DNA of 64,000 nucleotides from Oscillospiraceae bacterium (lineage in GTDB: Bacteria; Bacillota; Clostridia; Oscillospirales; Oscillospiraceae): NCBI GenBank assembly GCA_022794215.1, contig JAAWEH010000007.1, positions 1 through 64,000 of the forward strand, in the 5' to 3' direction. Shown here in pieces: positions 26,278 to 35,580 of the stretch. The translations under genes were made by a program, and so were the position numbers. The first letter of the stretch is position 1. The number at the start of each line of letters is the position of its first letter. Below the pieces are notes generated by a model. The model made no database searches. It worked only from the letters and a program-made list of their open reading frames with translations, and was not told where the DNA came from.

Positions 26278-27290
26278 TGGATCAAACCGTAAAATACCGC
26301 TGGGAGCATGGCCCAAAGGTGGTGGCCATTGGTGGCGGCACCGGCCTTTCCACCATGCTGCGGGGGCTTAAAAATCGAACGAAAAATCTGACTGCGATCG
26401 TCACGGTGGCCGATGACGGCGGCGGCTCCGGCGTGCTGCGCCGGGATCTGGGAATGCCCCCTCCGGGAGACATTCGCCACTGCATGGAGGCCCTGGCCAA
26501 CGCCGAGCCGGTGATGCAGGAGCTGCTGTCCTACCGCTTCCCGCTGGGGTCGGGACAGCTTACCGGACAATCCTTTGGAAATCTCATTTTAGCGGCGCTC
26601 AATGGAATTGCCGGCTCCTTTGAGGAGGCGGTGACTCTTATGAGCCAGGTTTTGGCCATTACGGGCCGGGTGCTGCCTGTCACCAGCGCTGATGTAAAGC
26701 TGGAAGCCACGTTCGAAAACGGGACGGCGGTGGTGGGGGAATCTAAGATCGCCGCCTTTAAGAAGGCCCAGGACTGCGGCATCCAAAAGGTGCGGCTGCT
26801 GCCGGAGCACCCTGCCGCCAACCCTGCGGCGTTGGAGGCTATCCGGGAGGCGAACCTGATCGTGCTGGGGCCCGGAAGCCTGTACACCAGCGTGATTCCC
26901 AATCTGCTGGTGGAGGGGATTGCGGAAGCGGTCTGCCAGAGCGACGCGCTGAAAATTTACATTGGAAATATCATGACCCAGGACGGAGAAACCGAGGGAA
27001 TGACCCTTTCAGAGCATGTAAAAGCCCTTTTGGAGCACTCTGCCCCCGGGCTGATCGACCTGTGTGTGGCAAACTGTGCGCCGGTGGATCCGGAACTTGT
27101 TGTCCGGTACAAAGAAGAGGACGCAGCTCCCATTCTGGTGGATCGGGAACGGATCGAGGCCTTGGGGGTAGAGGTGGTGGAGAGACCCATGATCTCCACC
27201 GCTGCCCGATACGCCCGACACTCCTCAGAGCGGCTGAGCGAAGTTACCATGGAGCTTTACGAGGAGCGGGCCCAAACAAAGATATTCTGA
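26277..27290 (+). CDS. yvcK: YvcK/MgfK family protein (gluconeogenesis factor)
   Basis: A 337-residue CofD-like Rossmann protein: VAIGGGTGLSTMLRGLK, then VTVADDGGGSGVLRRDLG and LVLGPGSLYTS-type IVLGPGSLYTS. In B. subtilis YvcK is needed for growth on gluconeogenic carbon and for cell shape and binds UDP-sugars. The ATG at 26277 shares a base with the rapZ stop; a GTG at 26274 is equally possible. Confidence 0.93.
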   Translation: MDQTVKYRWEHGPKVVAIGGGTGLSTMLRGLKNRTKNLTAIVTVADDGGGSGVLRRDLGMPPPGDIRHCMEALANAEPVMQELLSYRFPLGSGQLTGQSFGNLILAALNGIAGSFEEAVTLMSQVLAITGRVLPVTSADVKLEATFENGTAVVGESKIAAFKKAQDCGIQKVRLLPEHPAANPAALEAIREANLIVLGPGSLYTSVIPNLLVEGIAEAVCQSDALKIYIGNIMTQDGETEGMTLSEHVKALLEHSAPGLIDLCVANCAPVDPELVVRYKEEDAAPILVDRERIEALGVEVVERPMISTAARYARHSSERLSEVTMELYEERAQTKIF

Positions 27291-27339
27291 TTCCCCAAAA
27301 CGCTTTTGCCGCACCCATCCAAAAGAGAGGAGGAAGCCC

Positions 27340-28239
27340 ATGTCCTTTTCCAGCGATGCCAAAAGAGAGCTTTGCCGGATCCCCATTAGCCGCAAATGCT
27401 GTGCCCAGGCGGAGTGCTATGGAGCGCTGCTCTACGCCAACCGCTTTGACCGTGGAGAGGCCCGGATCGTCACCGAATCGCCGGACTTTGCCGCCAGGCT
27501 TCCCCTTTTGTTCAAAAAAGCGTTTCACATTGCCTTTGACCGCCTGCCGGAAGAGGGGGCCGGGAAGCGGGTTTTTTCCATTGCCTCGGTGGACAAGCTG
27601 GCAGCCTTGTCCGCTGCCTTTGGCTATGATCCGGGCTCTTCAGTGGCCCATCACATCAACTTTGCTGTTCTGGAGGAGCCCCACTGCCGCACTGCCTTTT
27701 TCCGGGGAGCGTTTTTGGCGGGGGGCTCGGTGACCGATCCGGCCAAGGGCTACCATCTGGAGCTGTCGACATTCCATCTGTCGGTGAACCGGGAGCTGCT
27801 GACTCTTCTGCGGGAGGCCGGTTTTGAGCCCAAAAGCCTGACCCGGGGAGCCAACCACATGGCCTATTTCAAGCAGAGCGAGGCCATTGCCGACTTTTTG
27901 ACCGCCATCGGCGCACCCCTGGCCGCCATGGAGCTCATGAACGCCAAGGCGGAAAAGGATCTGCGGGGGGGCGTGAACCGCCGGGTGAACTGCGATGCGG
28001 CCAACCTGGACAAGGCGGTGGAGGCCGCCCAGAGCCAGATCGAGGCCATCCGCCGACTGCTGGGACGGACAGGACTGGAGGATCTGCCCCCCAAACTCTC
28101 GGAGGCGGCTAAACTAAGATTGGATAACCCTGACCTGACCCTCACGGAGCTGGCAGCCCTGTGCGAACCGCCCATCACCAAGTCGTCTCTGAGCCACCGG
28201 CTGAAAAAGCTGGGGGAGATGGCGGAGGGTGGAAAGTAG
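27340..28239 (+). CDS. whiA: DNA-binding protein WhiA
   Basis: A 299-residue protein with an N-terminal LAGLIDADG-homing-endonuclease-like domain (RGAFLAGGSVTDPAKGYHLE) and a C-terminal helix-turn-helix (LAALCEPPITKSSLSHRLKKL). It is a sporulation/cell-division regulator in actinomycetes and affects division in Firmicutes. Ribosome site GAGAGGAGG. It ends the rapZ cluster; the next gene begins one base after its stop. Confidence 0.95.
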   Translation: MSFSSDAKRELCRIPISRKCCAQAECYGALLYANRFDRGEARIVTESPDFAARLPLLFKKAFHIAFDRLPEEGAGKRVFSIASVDKLAALSAAFGYDPGSSVAHHINFAVLEEPHCRTAFFRGAFLAGGSVTDPAKGYHLELSTFHLSVNRELLTLLREAGFEPKSLTRGANHMAYFKQSEAIADFLTAIGAPLAAMELMNAKAEKDLRGGVNRRVNCDAANLDKAVEAAQSQIEAIRRLLGRTGLEDLPPKLSEAAKLRLDNPDLTLTELAALCEPPITKSSLSHRLKKLGEMAEGGK

Positions 28240-28240
28240 G

Positions 28241-29005
28241 ATGAAAAGGCGCTGGAGGTTTGTGCGGGAACTTCTGGGCTTTATCGGGGTAATGACGGGA
28301 CTTTTGCTGCTGACCCAGCCGATGACCGTTCCGGGAACTATGGTAGAAGGCCTTTTGGTGGTCGCCCTGATACTGGTGGGGTGGTGGGAATTTGCACTCC
28401 GTTTTCTGTGGCTCAACTGGGTCGAAAGCCCGGAGTTGACTTGTGATTTCTCTTCAGACCGGATAGACAGGCCCATTCCCTTCGCCTTTCGCTGTTCAGA
28501 GATGCGGTTTTATTCATCCCTTTCCCCGGAGGAGCTGCCATTGGCTATGGTGAGGGAGATCGCGGTGGCAAATGAGAAGTTGGACTCTTGGCATATAGAG
28601 GAGAAGAACCCCGTTTCCTGGAAAGCAGAGTGGAAACTACATTGGAAGGGCGATCATGTGCGCTTGAAATGTTTCCGCAGTGCAAAGACAAGGTGGGCTT
28701 GGGAACGAGTCCATGGAGCGGTATTTTTAGGGCGGTTGGTTCCCTGTGAGGATGGAGGGTGTTTTTTACAGGGACATTTTGGATGGTCGCTCCCTGCATT
28801 GCTGCTTTTTCCGGCCATTTGGTGGGCCCTGGGATGGTTCGGATTATTTGAAGGAAAGCCTGGTGCTGTTTTGGGCATGGCACCCTTTGCCCTGTATGTT
28901 CTCCTGAAAGATTTGGGCCGAGGCTCTTACGGCGTGGACGAGCTGACCGTAGAGACCCAGAAGGCACTAATCAGATTTTTCGGAGAACCGGAGCTGCTGG
29001 AATAG
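28241..29005 (+). CDS. Hypothetical membrane protein
   Basis: A 254-residue protein I do not recognise. It has two hydrophobic segments near the N-terminus (LLGFIGVMTGLLLLTQPM and LLVVALILVGWWEFALRF), a Trp- and charge-rich soluble middle of about 110 residues, and two further hydrophobic segments (LPALLLFPAIWWALGW and LGMAPFALYVLLKDLG). The ATG immediately follows the whiA stop with GGTGGAAAGTAGG as ribosome site. With the next small gene it forms an apparent insertion between whiA and dnaE. Confidence 0.7.
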   Translation: MKRRWRFVRELLGFIGVMTGLLLLTQPMTVPGTMVEGLLVVALILVGWWEFALRFLWLNWVESPELTCDFSSDRIDRPIPFAFRCSEMRFYSSLSPEELPLAMVREIAVANEKLDSWHIEEKNPVSWKAEWKLHWKGDHVRLKCFRSAKTRWAWERVHGAVFLGRLVPCEDGGCFLQGHFGWSLPALLLFPAIWWALGWFGLFEGKPGAVLGMAPFALYVLLKDLGRGSYGVDELTVETQKALIRFFGEPELLE

Positions 29006-29009
29006 AGGG

Positions 29010-29252
29010 ATGACCATGAAGAAAAAGAAAATATGGCCGTGGATATTACTGCTGTTTTTTCTGCTGTTTCCCTGGAGGATCAGCTTTGCAGGAGACGGTG
29101 GCTCGGTATGCTATGGGGGCCTATTCTATGAGGTGAACCGTTACCACTATTTTGCGGGAATGGATCTGGATGGCCGTTATTGGGTCTATACCGATGTGAG
29201 AATTTTTGGCGTTGAAATCTATGAAAGCCCCAGGAGGATCGTACAGGAGTAG
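29010..29252 (+). CDS. Small exported protein (80 aa)
   Basis: An 80-residue protein with a lysine-rich start and a hydrophobic signal or anchor (KKKKIWPWILLLFFLLFPW), then a short Tyr-rich part (YGGLFYEVNRYHYFAGMDLD). It begins four bases after the preceding gene, with AGAGG close to the first ATG; a second ATG at 29016 is possible. No family recognised. Likely co-transcribed with the membrane protein upstream. Confidence 0.65.
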   Translation: MTMKKKKIWPWILLLFFLLFPWRISFAGDGGSVCYGGLFYEVNRYHYFAGMDLDGRYWVYTDVRIFGVEIYESPRRIVQE

Positions 29253-29309
29253 GAAAGAGTCCTGTTGATCTGCTGGATTCGTACTATTATTTTCTGAGGA
29301 GGCGATGGT

Positions 29310-32300
29310 ATGTCCTTCGTCCATCTCCACAACCACACCGAATATTCCCTCCTGGATGGCGCCTGCCGCATCCCTAAAATGGTGAAACGGGTGAAGGAGT
29401 TGGGGCAGAATGCTGTGGCCATCACCGACCACGGCACCATGTACGGGGTCATCGACTTTTACCGGGCCTGCAAAGGGGAGGGCATCAAGCCCATCATTGG
29501 GTGTGAAGTCTATGTGGCGCCCCGGACCCGCTTTGACCGGGTTCACGGTTTGGATAACCAGGCCCGGCATTTGATTTTGCTGTGCAAAAATGAGGTGGGC
29601 TACCGGAATCTTTCCCACATGGTGAGCCAGTCTTATACCGAGGGCTTTTATATCAAGCCCCGGATCGACCTGGATCTGCTCTATCAGCGGGCGGAGGGGC
29701 TCATCGCCCTGTCCGCCTGCCTTGCCGGGGAGCTGCCCCGGCGACTGCGACAGGGGGACTATGAGGGAGCCAAAGCCCACGCGGAGGAGATGGATAAGCT
29801 CTTCGGGCGGGGGAACTATTACCTGGAGCTTCAGGATCATGGGCTGGAGGCGGATCCCACCGTCATTGCTGGATTGGTGCGGATTCATGAAGAGACAGGG
29901 ATCCCGTTGGTGTGCACCAATGACGCCCATTACCTCACCCGGGAGGACGCCCGGATGCAGGACATTCTTATGTGCATCCAGACAGGGAAGACGGAGGCCG
30001 ACCCCGGCCGAATGAAATTTGAGAATGCGGAAATGTATCTGAAGAGTACCCAGGAGATGGAAGCCCTCTTCGGAAAATACCCCCAGGCGATAGAGAACAC
30101 CCAGCGGATCGCCGACATGTGCAATGTGGAATTTGAGTTCGGCAAGTACCACCTGCCGGAATTTCACCTGCCCGAGGGGGAAAGCGACCCGGACGCCTAC
30201 TTTGAAAAGCTCTGCCGGCAGGGGTTTGAGCGCCGCTACCCCGACCACCCGGAGGGCTATCAGGATCAGCTGGAGTATGAGATGGGGGTCATCCGGAGCA
30301 TGGGCTTTGTGGATTATTTCCTCATCGTCTCCGACTTCATCGGCTACGCCAAGAGCCACGATATCCCCGTGGGGCCCGGCCGTGGTTCGGCGGCGGGCTC
30401 CATGGTGGCCTACTGCATGGCCATCACCGAGGTGGATCCTATGAAGTACGGCCTCTTTTTTGAACGCTTTTTGAACCCCGAGCGGGTCACCATGCCCGAT
30501 ATCGACATTGACTTCTGCCCCCGCCGCCGTGAGGAGGTCATCGATTATGTCCGGGGGAAGTACGGCGCTGACCATGTGGCTCAGATCGTCACGTTCGGTA
30601 CGATGGCGGCCCGGGGCGCTATCCGGGATGTGGGCCGGGTGTTGAATATGCCCTACGACCGGGTGGATCAGATCGCCAAGCAGGTTCCTGCCGGCCCCCA
30701 AGCGCTTCACCTCACCTTGGCCGAGGCTCTGAAGTTGTCCAAGCCCCTGCGGGATATGTATGAGGAGGATGAGCAGGTCAAGCTCCTGATCGATACCGCC
30801 CAGGCCATCGAGGGGATGCCTCGCCACGCCTCCACCCACGCAGCCGGCGTGGTCATCACCCGGCTGCCGGTGACCGACTATGTTCCTTTGGCCACCAACG
30901 ACGGCCAGCCCGTGACCCAGTACACCATGGTGACACTGGAGGAACTTGGCCTTCTGAAAATGGATTTCTTGGGCCTTCGGAACCTGACGGTGCTGGATGA
31001 CACGGTAAAGATGCTTCAGAAAGAGCGGCCCGGGTTTACCCTGAACGACATTCCGGATAACGATCCCGAGGTGCTGAAAATGCTGTCCGAGGGGAGAACC
31101 TCCGGTGTGTTTCAGATGGAGTCTGCGGGAATGACGGGCGTATGCGTCAGTCTGAAGCCCAAGGATCTGGAAGATATCTGTGCTATCATAGCCCTGTATC
31201 GTCCCGGCCCCATGGATTCCATTCCCCGGTTCGTGGCCTGCAAGCATGACCCGAAATTGGTGAAATATAAGCACCCTATGCTGGAGCCCATCCTGCGCAG
31301 CACCTATGGGTGCATTGTTTACCAAGAGCAGGTCATCGAGATATTCCGGAAGCTGGCGGGCTATTCTTTGGGCCAGGCCGACATGGTTCGTCGGGCCATG
31401 AGCAAGAAGAAGGCCAAGGATGTAAAGCGGGAGCGGGAAGCCTTCCTCCACGGCGATCCCGACCGGAACATTGCAGGCTGTGTCCACAACGGCATCTCCG
31501 AGGCGGTGGCTCAGTCCATCTATGATGAGATCTACGACTTTGCCAATTACGCCTTCAACAAAGCCCATTCTTTGGCTTACGCCATTGTTGCCTACCAGAC
31601 GGCCTGGTTCAAGTGCCACTACACCAAGGAGTATATGGCGGCCCTTTTGACCTCGGTGCTGGACTCCAGCGAGAAGGTGGCGGAGTATATTGCGGAATGC
31701 AAATCCTGCGGCATCGCTCTGCTGCCCCCTGATGTAAACCATTCCGAGGCAGACTTTACCGCTGCGGAAGAGGGGATCCGCTTTGGCCTGGCTGCCATCA
31801 AGGGTGTGGGCCGGGGCTTTGCCCTGCAAGTCCTCCGGGAACGGCAGGAGGGCGGAGCCTTTGCCTCCTTCCCTGGCTTCTGCCAGCGGATGTTTGGGGC
31901 GGACTGCAACAAGCGGGTGGTGGAAAGCCTGATCAAGTGCGGCGCCTTCGACAGCCTGGGGGTCAAACGCTCTCAGCTGTTGGCGATCAGCGAAAAGACC
32001 ATGGACGTGATCGCCAAGGCCAAGCGGGATACCATCGAAGGCCAGTATGACCTCTTTGGCGGCTGTGAGGGCAGCAGCGAGAGCGCTGCCCCGGAGATCC
32101 CCCTGCCCAATATACCTGAATTTTCCCGTCAGGAACGGATGAAGATGGAGAAGGAGACCACAGGCCTCTATCTTACCGGCCATCCAATGGATGACTACCG
32201 GGAGCTGGTGAAGCAATATCGGGCGGCGCCGATGGGCGCCATCGTAGCCGATTTTGACCAGGAGGAGGGCCCTCAGACCTACCGGGACGGCCAACGGGTG

Positions 32301-32792
32301 ATCCTGGCGGGAGTGGTGGCCTCCGCCAAGACGAAAACCACGAAAAACAACACCTTGATGGCCTATGTGACCCTGGAGGATGACACGGGCGATATGGAAC
32401 TGTTGGTGTTTTCCAGAACGCTGGCTGAGTGCGGTCCCTTCCTGAAGGAGGGAATGGCGCTGTTGGTGGAAGGCAAGCTTTCCGTCCGGGATGAAAAGGC
32501 GCCGCAGCTTATGTGTGATCGGGCCAGACCCTTGACGGATCAGGCCGGGGTGGAGATTACCCCGGTTCAGGGAGAGGGAGGATCCGGCAAGCTTTTTGTG
32601 AAGATCCCCTCTGCGGAGGATCCCCGGGTGCGAAAGATGGGGCTGGTGCTCAATATGTTCCCGGGGAATCAGCAGGTGATCCTTTACTGCGCCGATACTC
32701 AAAAACGATTGGGGGCCGCCGCTCAGATCCACCCGGCACTGGTGGGAGAGCTGCGGGAAATGTTTGGTGCGGAAAACGTAGTGGTCAAATAA
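29310..32792 (+). CDS. dnaE: DNA polymerase III alpha subunit (DnaE type)
   Basis: An 1160-residue replicative polymerase. The N-terminal PHP domain begins FVHLHNHTEYSLLDGACRI; the catalytic aspartates lie in MPDIDIDFCPRRREEVIDYV near residue 396; FQMESAGMTGVC and RRAMSKKKAKDVK follow; a C-terminal OB fold reads VILAGVVASAKTKTTKNNT. Layout and length match DnaE1 and not PolC, as it lacks an inserted exonuclease. GAGGAGG lies seven bases upstream of the ATG. cls follows. Confidence 0.96.
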   Translation: MSFVHLHNHTEYSLLDGACRIPKMVKRVKELGQNAVAITDHGTMYGVIDFYRACKGEGIKPIIGCEVYVAPRTRFDRVHGLDNQARHLILLCKNEVGYRNLSHMVSQSYTEGFYIKPRIDLDLLYQRAEGLIALSACLAGELPRRLRQGDYEGAKAHAEEMDKLFGRGNYYLELQDHGLEADPTVIAGLVRIHEETGIPLVCTNDAHYLTREDARMQDILMCIQTGKTEADPGRMKFENAEMYLKSTQEMEALFGKYPQAIENTQRIADMCNVEFEFGKYHLPEFHLPEGESDPDAYFEKLCRQGFERRYPDHPEGYQDQLEYEMGVIRSMGFVDYFLIVSDFIGYAKSHDIPVGPGRGSAAGSMVAYCMAITEVDPMKYGLFFERFLNPERVTMPDIDIDFCPRRREEVIDYVRGKYGADHVAQIVTFGTMAARGAIRDVGRVLNMPYDRVDQIAKQVPAGPQALHLTLAEALKLSKPLRDMYEEDEQVKLLIDTAQAIEGMPRHASTHAAGVVITRLPVTDYVPLATNDGQPVTQYTMVTLEELGLLKMDFLGLRNLTVLDDTVKMLQKERPGFTLNDIPDNDPEVLKMLSEGRTSGVFQMESAGMTGVCVSLKPKDLEDICAIIALYRPGPMDSIPRFVACKHDPKLVKYKHPMLEPILRSTYGCIVYQEQVIEIFRKLAGYSLGQADMVRRAMSKKKAKDVKREREAFLHGDPDRNIAGCVHNGISEAVAQSIYDEIYDFANYAFNKAHSLAYAIVAYQTAWFKCHYTKEYMAALLTSVLDSSEKVAEYIAECKSCGIALLPPDVNHSEADFTAAEEGIRFGLAAIKGVGRGFALQVLRERQEGGAFASFPGFCQRMFGADCNKRVVESLIKCGAFDSLGVKRSQLLAISEKTMDVIAKAKRDTIEGQYDLFGGCEGSSESAAPEIPLPNIPEFSRQERMKMEKETTGLYLTGHPMDDYRELVKQYRAAPMGAIVADFDQEEGPQTYRDGQRVILAGVVASAKTKTTKNNTLMAYVTLEDDTGDMELLVFSRTLAECGPFLKEGMALLVEGKLSVRDEKAPQLMCDRARPLTDQAGVEITPVQGEGGSGKLFVKIPSAEDPRVRKMGLVLNMFPGNQQVILYCADTQKRLGAAAQIHPALVGELREMFGAENVVVK

Positions 32793-32849
32793 ACCGGCAG
32801 TTTTTTGAAGCGGGTATATGGGGAAGAAAAGGAAAGGAGGGGCGCCGTT

Positions 32850-34391
32850 ATGAACCGAAAAAAGCTGTTATCGCTGCTGTTTCACCGTACTGTGCTGGTG
32901 GCCCTTCTGCTGCTCATACAGGTTGGTATGCTGGCAGCCATGGTGCTCCGATTTTCCGACTATTTTGCCCAGTTTTATCTGGCCTGTGTAGGCATTTCCC
33001 TGTTGGCAGTGCTTCATATCATCAATAAAAAGGGAGATCCGGGCTATAAGATCGCCTGGATCGTTCCCATTTTGCTGGTTCCTGTGTTCGGGGGCTTGGT
33101 GTACCTGCTGTGCGGTGGAAACGGTCTATCCAAGGGTGTGCGCCGGAAGATGGAGGGAATGGATCGGCGTATGCTGGAGGTGCTGGGGCCGGACAGACGG
33201 GCGGAGGAGCTGAGCTCCATGGGACAGGATGCGGTAAATCAGTCCCGGTATTTGGAGGAGTATGGCCGCTGTCCGCTTTGCACCAATACCTGGACAAAAT
33301 ATTTTCCCTTGGGGGATGATGTTTTTCAGCCCATGCTGGAGGAACTGCGCAAGGCGGAAAAATACATTTTTCTGGAATATTTTATCATTACTCCCGGGAA
33401 ATTTTGGAATGCGGTTCTGGAGATTCTGGAGGAAAAGGTCTGCCAGGGGGTGGATGTGCGGGTCATCTATGATGACGTGGGCTGCCTGTACACCTTGCCA
33501 AAAGACTATTACAAGGAACTGGAGGAAAAGGGGATCCGCTGCCGGGTGTTCAACCGGTTTGTTCCGGTATTGTCGGTGCGGCTGAACAACCGGGATCACC
33601 GGAAGATCTGCGTTGTGGATGGACACACCGCCTTTACCGGAGGGATCAACCTGGCCGATGAATATATCAATGCAGTGGAAAAATACGGCCATTGGAAGGA
33701 CAGCGCAATCCTGCTGAAAGGGGAGGGGGCCTGGCCCATGACGGTGCTGTTCCTGACGATGTGGGAAAATGTCAGCGGTGAGACAGAGAATTTTGATGCC
33801 TACCGGCCGGAGAAACAGTCCCCTGAAGCGACCCAAGGAGCAGCCCGGTGGGTTCAGCCCTATGCAGACAGCCCGTTGGATGATGAACCGGTGGGGGAGA
33901 CAGTATATCTCAACCTGATTACCAAGGCAAAAAAATATGTCTATATCATGACGCCCTATCTGATCGTCAACAACAGCCTGAATGCCGCTTTGTGCGCAGC
34001 GGCGAAGAGCGGGGTGGATGTGCGGATATTGACCCCCCATATACCGGATAAAAAGACGGTTTTTGAATTGACAAGGGCCCATTATCCCCCGCTGCTGGAA
34101 GCGGGGGTGCGAATCTACGAATATACCCCCGGTTTTGTCCACTCCAAGTGCTTTGCGGTGGATGACCTTTTTGCTACGGTAGGATCGGTAAATCTGGACT
34201 ACCGCAGTATGTTTCTTCACTTTGAGGATGGTGTGTGGCTGTGCGGAGATCCCACAGTCTTGGCGGTGAAGGAGGACTTTTTGACCACCCAGGGAAAAAG
34301 CCAGGAGATCACCTTGAAGGATGCGGAGAGTCGTTCTTTTCCGCGACAGCTTCTCCGGGCGGTGCTGCGGATGTTTGCCCCGCTGATGTAA
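32850..34391 (+). CDS. cls: Cardiolipin synthase
   Basis: A 513-residue membrane enzyme that condenses two phosphatidylglycerols. Three hydrophobic segments occupy residues about 10-85, followed by two phospholipase-D HKD motifs: NRDHRKICVVDGHTAFTGG near 247 and FVHSKCFAVDDLFATVGS near 428. The ATG at 32850 has GGAGGGG upstream; an in-frame ATG at 32805 lacks one. It closes the long co-directional run. Confidence 0.94.
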   Translation: MNRKKLLSLLFHRTVLVALLLLIQVGMLAAMVLRFSDYFAQFYLACVGISLLAVLHIINKKGDPGYKIAWIVPILLVPVFGGLVYLLCGGNGLSKGVRRKMEGMDRRMLEVLGPDRRAEELSSMGQDAVNQSRYLEEYGRCPLCTNTWTKYFPLGDDVFQPMLEELRKAEKYIFLEYFIITPGKFWNAVLEILEEKVCQGVDVRVIYDDVGCLYTLPKDYYKELEEKGIRCRVFNRFVPVLSVRLNNRDHRKICVVDGHTAFTGGINLADEYINAVEKYGHWKDSAILLKGEGAWPMTVLFLTMWENVSGETENFDAYRPEKQSPEATQGAARWVQPYADSPLDDEPVGETVYLNLITKAKKYVYIMTPYLIVNNSLNAALCAAAKSGVDVRILTPHIPDKKTVFELTRAHYPPLLEAGVRIYEYTPGFVHSKCFAVDDLFATVGSVNLDYRSMFLHFEDGVWLCGDPTVLAVKEDFLTTQGKSQEITLKDAESRSFPRQLLRAVLRMFAPLM

Positions 34392-34396
34392 ACAGC

Positions 34397-34433
34397 AAAA
34401 AGCTCCCCAGGCCTATGGCCCGAGGAGCTTTTT
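34397..34433. terminator. Bidirectional terminator after cls
   Basis: Outer arms AAAAAGCTCC (34397-34406) and GGAGCTTTTT (34424-34433) flank an inner GGCC-GGCC hairpin. It lies between convergent genes. Confidence 0.85.
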
Positions 34434-34444
34434 ACTGTCAGGAA

Positions 34445-35266
34445 TTAGCAGCAGCCACAGCCGCAGCCGTCAGCACCCGGCCGGTCGGCAGGGAAGAACT
34501 CGTTGACGGGGAACTTCACGTGACGGAAGATCTCACAGGGATCCTCCTCGCAGGAGCCGCCGTCGCAGGTGCATTCCTTCTCAGGCATGCAGTAGTCATA
34601 GACAGGGATGAGCAGCTGGGTGTCCCGCTCCAGGCGGATGAGGGAGAACTGGCCAAGAGAGACGTAGAGCCGCTTGCCCTCGCTGCCGAAGTCCAGATCG
34701 CTGCCGAAGCAGGAACAGATGCAGGGGGGCACGTCGCTGAGCTCGCAGCACTCGCAGTGGCAGTCGCAGGCATCCACCAGCTTCATGCCCAGAGTCAGGG
34801 GATCCACCGCCTCCACAACAGCCATGGGCTGGTTGGCCTGGGGCAGGTTCTGCAGGTCGGGGCAGTCGGCCATATCGGAGGTGAAGGTCTTGGAGCTGCC
34901 TTCGCCGCCGAAGAGGATGACCCGCTTGTCAAAGACGGCAAGACCGGAGACCTCTACCGGCCGGGCGGCGCCCACAAAGGCGTCGGCGGTAATGCGGTAG
35001 AAGTAGCGCACATCTACGGTGTAGAAGCCCTTGTTAAAGCAGATGGGATCCACATTGGTGGACACGTACAGCAGCTCGGCGCAGCCGGCTTTCACATTGC
35101 AGGCGCGATCCAGGGCGCACTGGGAGCTCTTGGTGAGATAGACCCGCAGGTCCTCGATGCAGTCCTTATCCCGGCAAGCGTCCATAATCTTTTTGGTGTG
35201 TACACATACGGCCTCCCGGATACCAGCGGCATCCGAAACGGGGCCGGGCATGACCTTTTCAGGCAT
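34445..35266 (-). CDS. Cysteine-rich conserved protein, candidate spore-coat component
   Basis: A 273-residue protein without signal peptide. Early parts read AVCVHTKKIMDACRDKDC and KAGCAELLYVSTNVDPICF; the second half has CDCHCECCELSDVPPCICSC and the protein ends GCGCGCC. About 30 cysteines suggest disulfide cross-linking or metal binding. I know similar proteins only as uncharacterised Firmicute proteins. The ATG at 35266 has GGGAGG eight bases upstream; the frame is open further upstream but without such a site. A sigma-K-like element upstream makes a late sporulation role plausible, as inference only. Confidence 0.75.
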   Translation of the reverse strand: MPEKVMPGPVSDAAGIREAVCVHTKKIMDACRDKDCIEDLRVYLTKSSQCALDRACNVKAGCAELLYVSTNVDPICFNKGFYTVDVRYFYRITADAFVGAARPVEVSGLAVFDKRVILFGGEGSSKTFTSDMADCPDLQNLPQANQPMAVVEAVDPLTLGMKLVDACDCHCECCELSDVPPCICSCFGSDLDFGSEGKRLYVSLGQFSLIRLERDTQLLIPVYDYCMPEKECTCDGGSCEEDPCEIFRHVKFPVNEFFPADRPGADGCGCGCC

Positions 35267-35315
35267 ATTGGTTACCTCCCGAATGAGAATGGGGAAAGGC
35301 AGTGCCTTCCAACCC

Positions 35316-35342
35316 CAGTCTATGCCAGGAGAAAAAAAGAGT
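35316..35342 (-). promoter_or_regulatory. Candidate sigma-K-type promoter for the Cys-rich gene
   Basis: On the minus strand AC (35341-35342), exactly 16 bases, then CATAGACTG (35316-35324), close to the sigma-K pattern AC-N16-CATAnnnTA with a G before CATA. Such short motifs occur by chance; position 43-50 bases ahead of the start is suitable. A bare TATAAT at 35429-35434 (minus) without a -35 is an alternative. The rest of 35343-35580 shows nothing else I can support. Confidence 0.35.
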
Positions 35343-35580
35343 GAGGGCCGGAGAGACTGGGGCAGCATAACTTTCTGACCTGTTTGGATTTTAAGGGAAA
35401 ATTCCTCTTGCTTCTTCCGAAAAGAGACATTATAATAAAAACGCTGTTTCACACTGGCATCCACCTTGTACTTTGCTGAAAGTCCGATCATAGCAAGGAT
35501 GGGAGTGGAAGAAAGCCGGGGGAACAGCAAAATTACGACGCGCTGTATCCGATATGGAACGGCAGCAGGAGGTTTTAAAA

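Noticed and set aside
29121-32732. A 1203-codon open frame on the minus strand opposite dnaE
   Set aside because: It mirrors the strongly biased codons of dnaE, has a His/Gly/Leu-rich low-complexity translation, no ribosome site and no family resemblance. DnaE on the plus strand is certain.
35267-35580. A riboswitch ahead of panT
   Set aside because: No conserved riboswitch core or terminator-antiterminator pair could be drawn; only weak promoter-like pieces are present.
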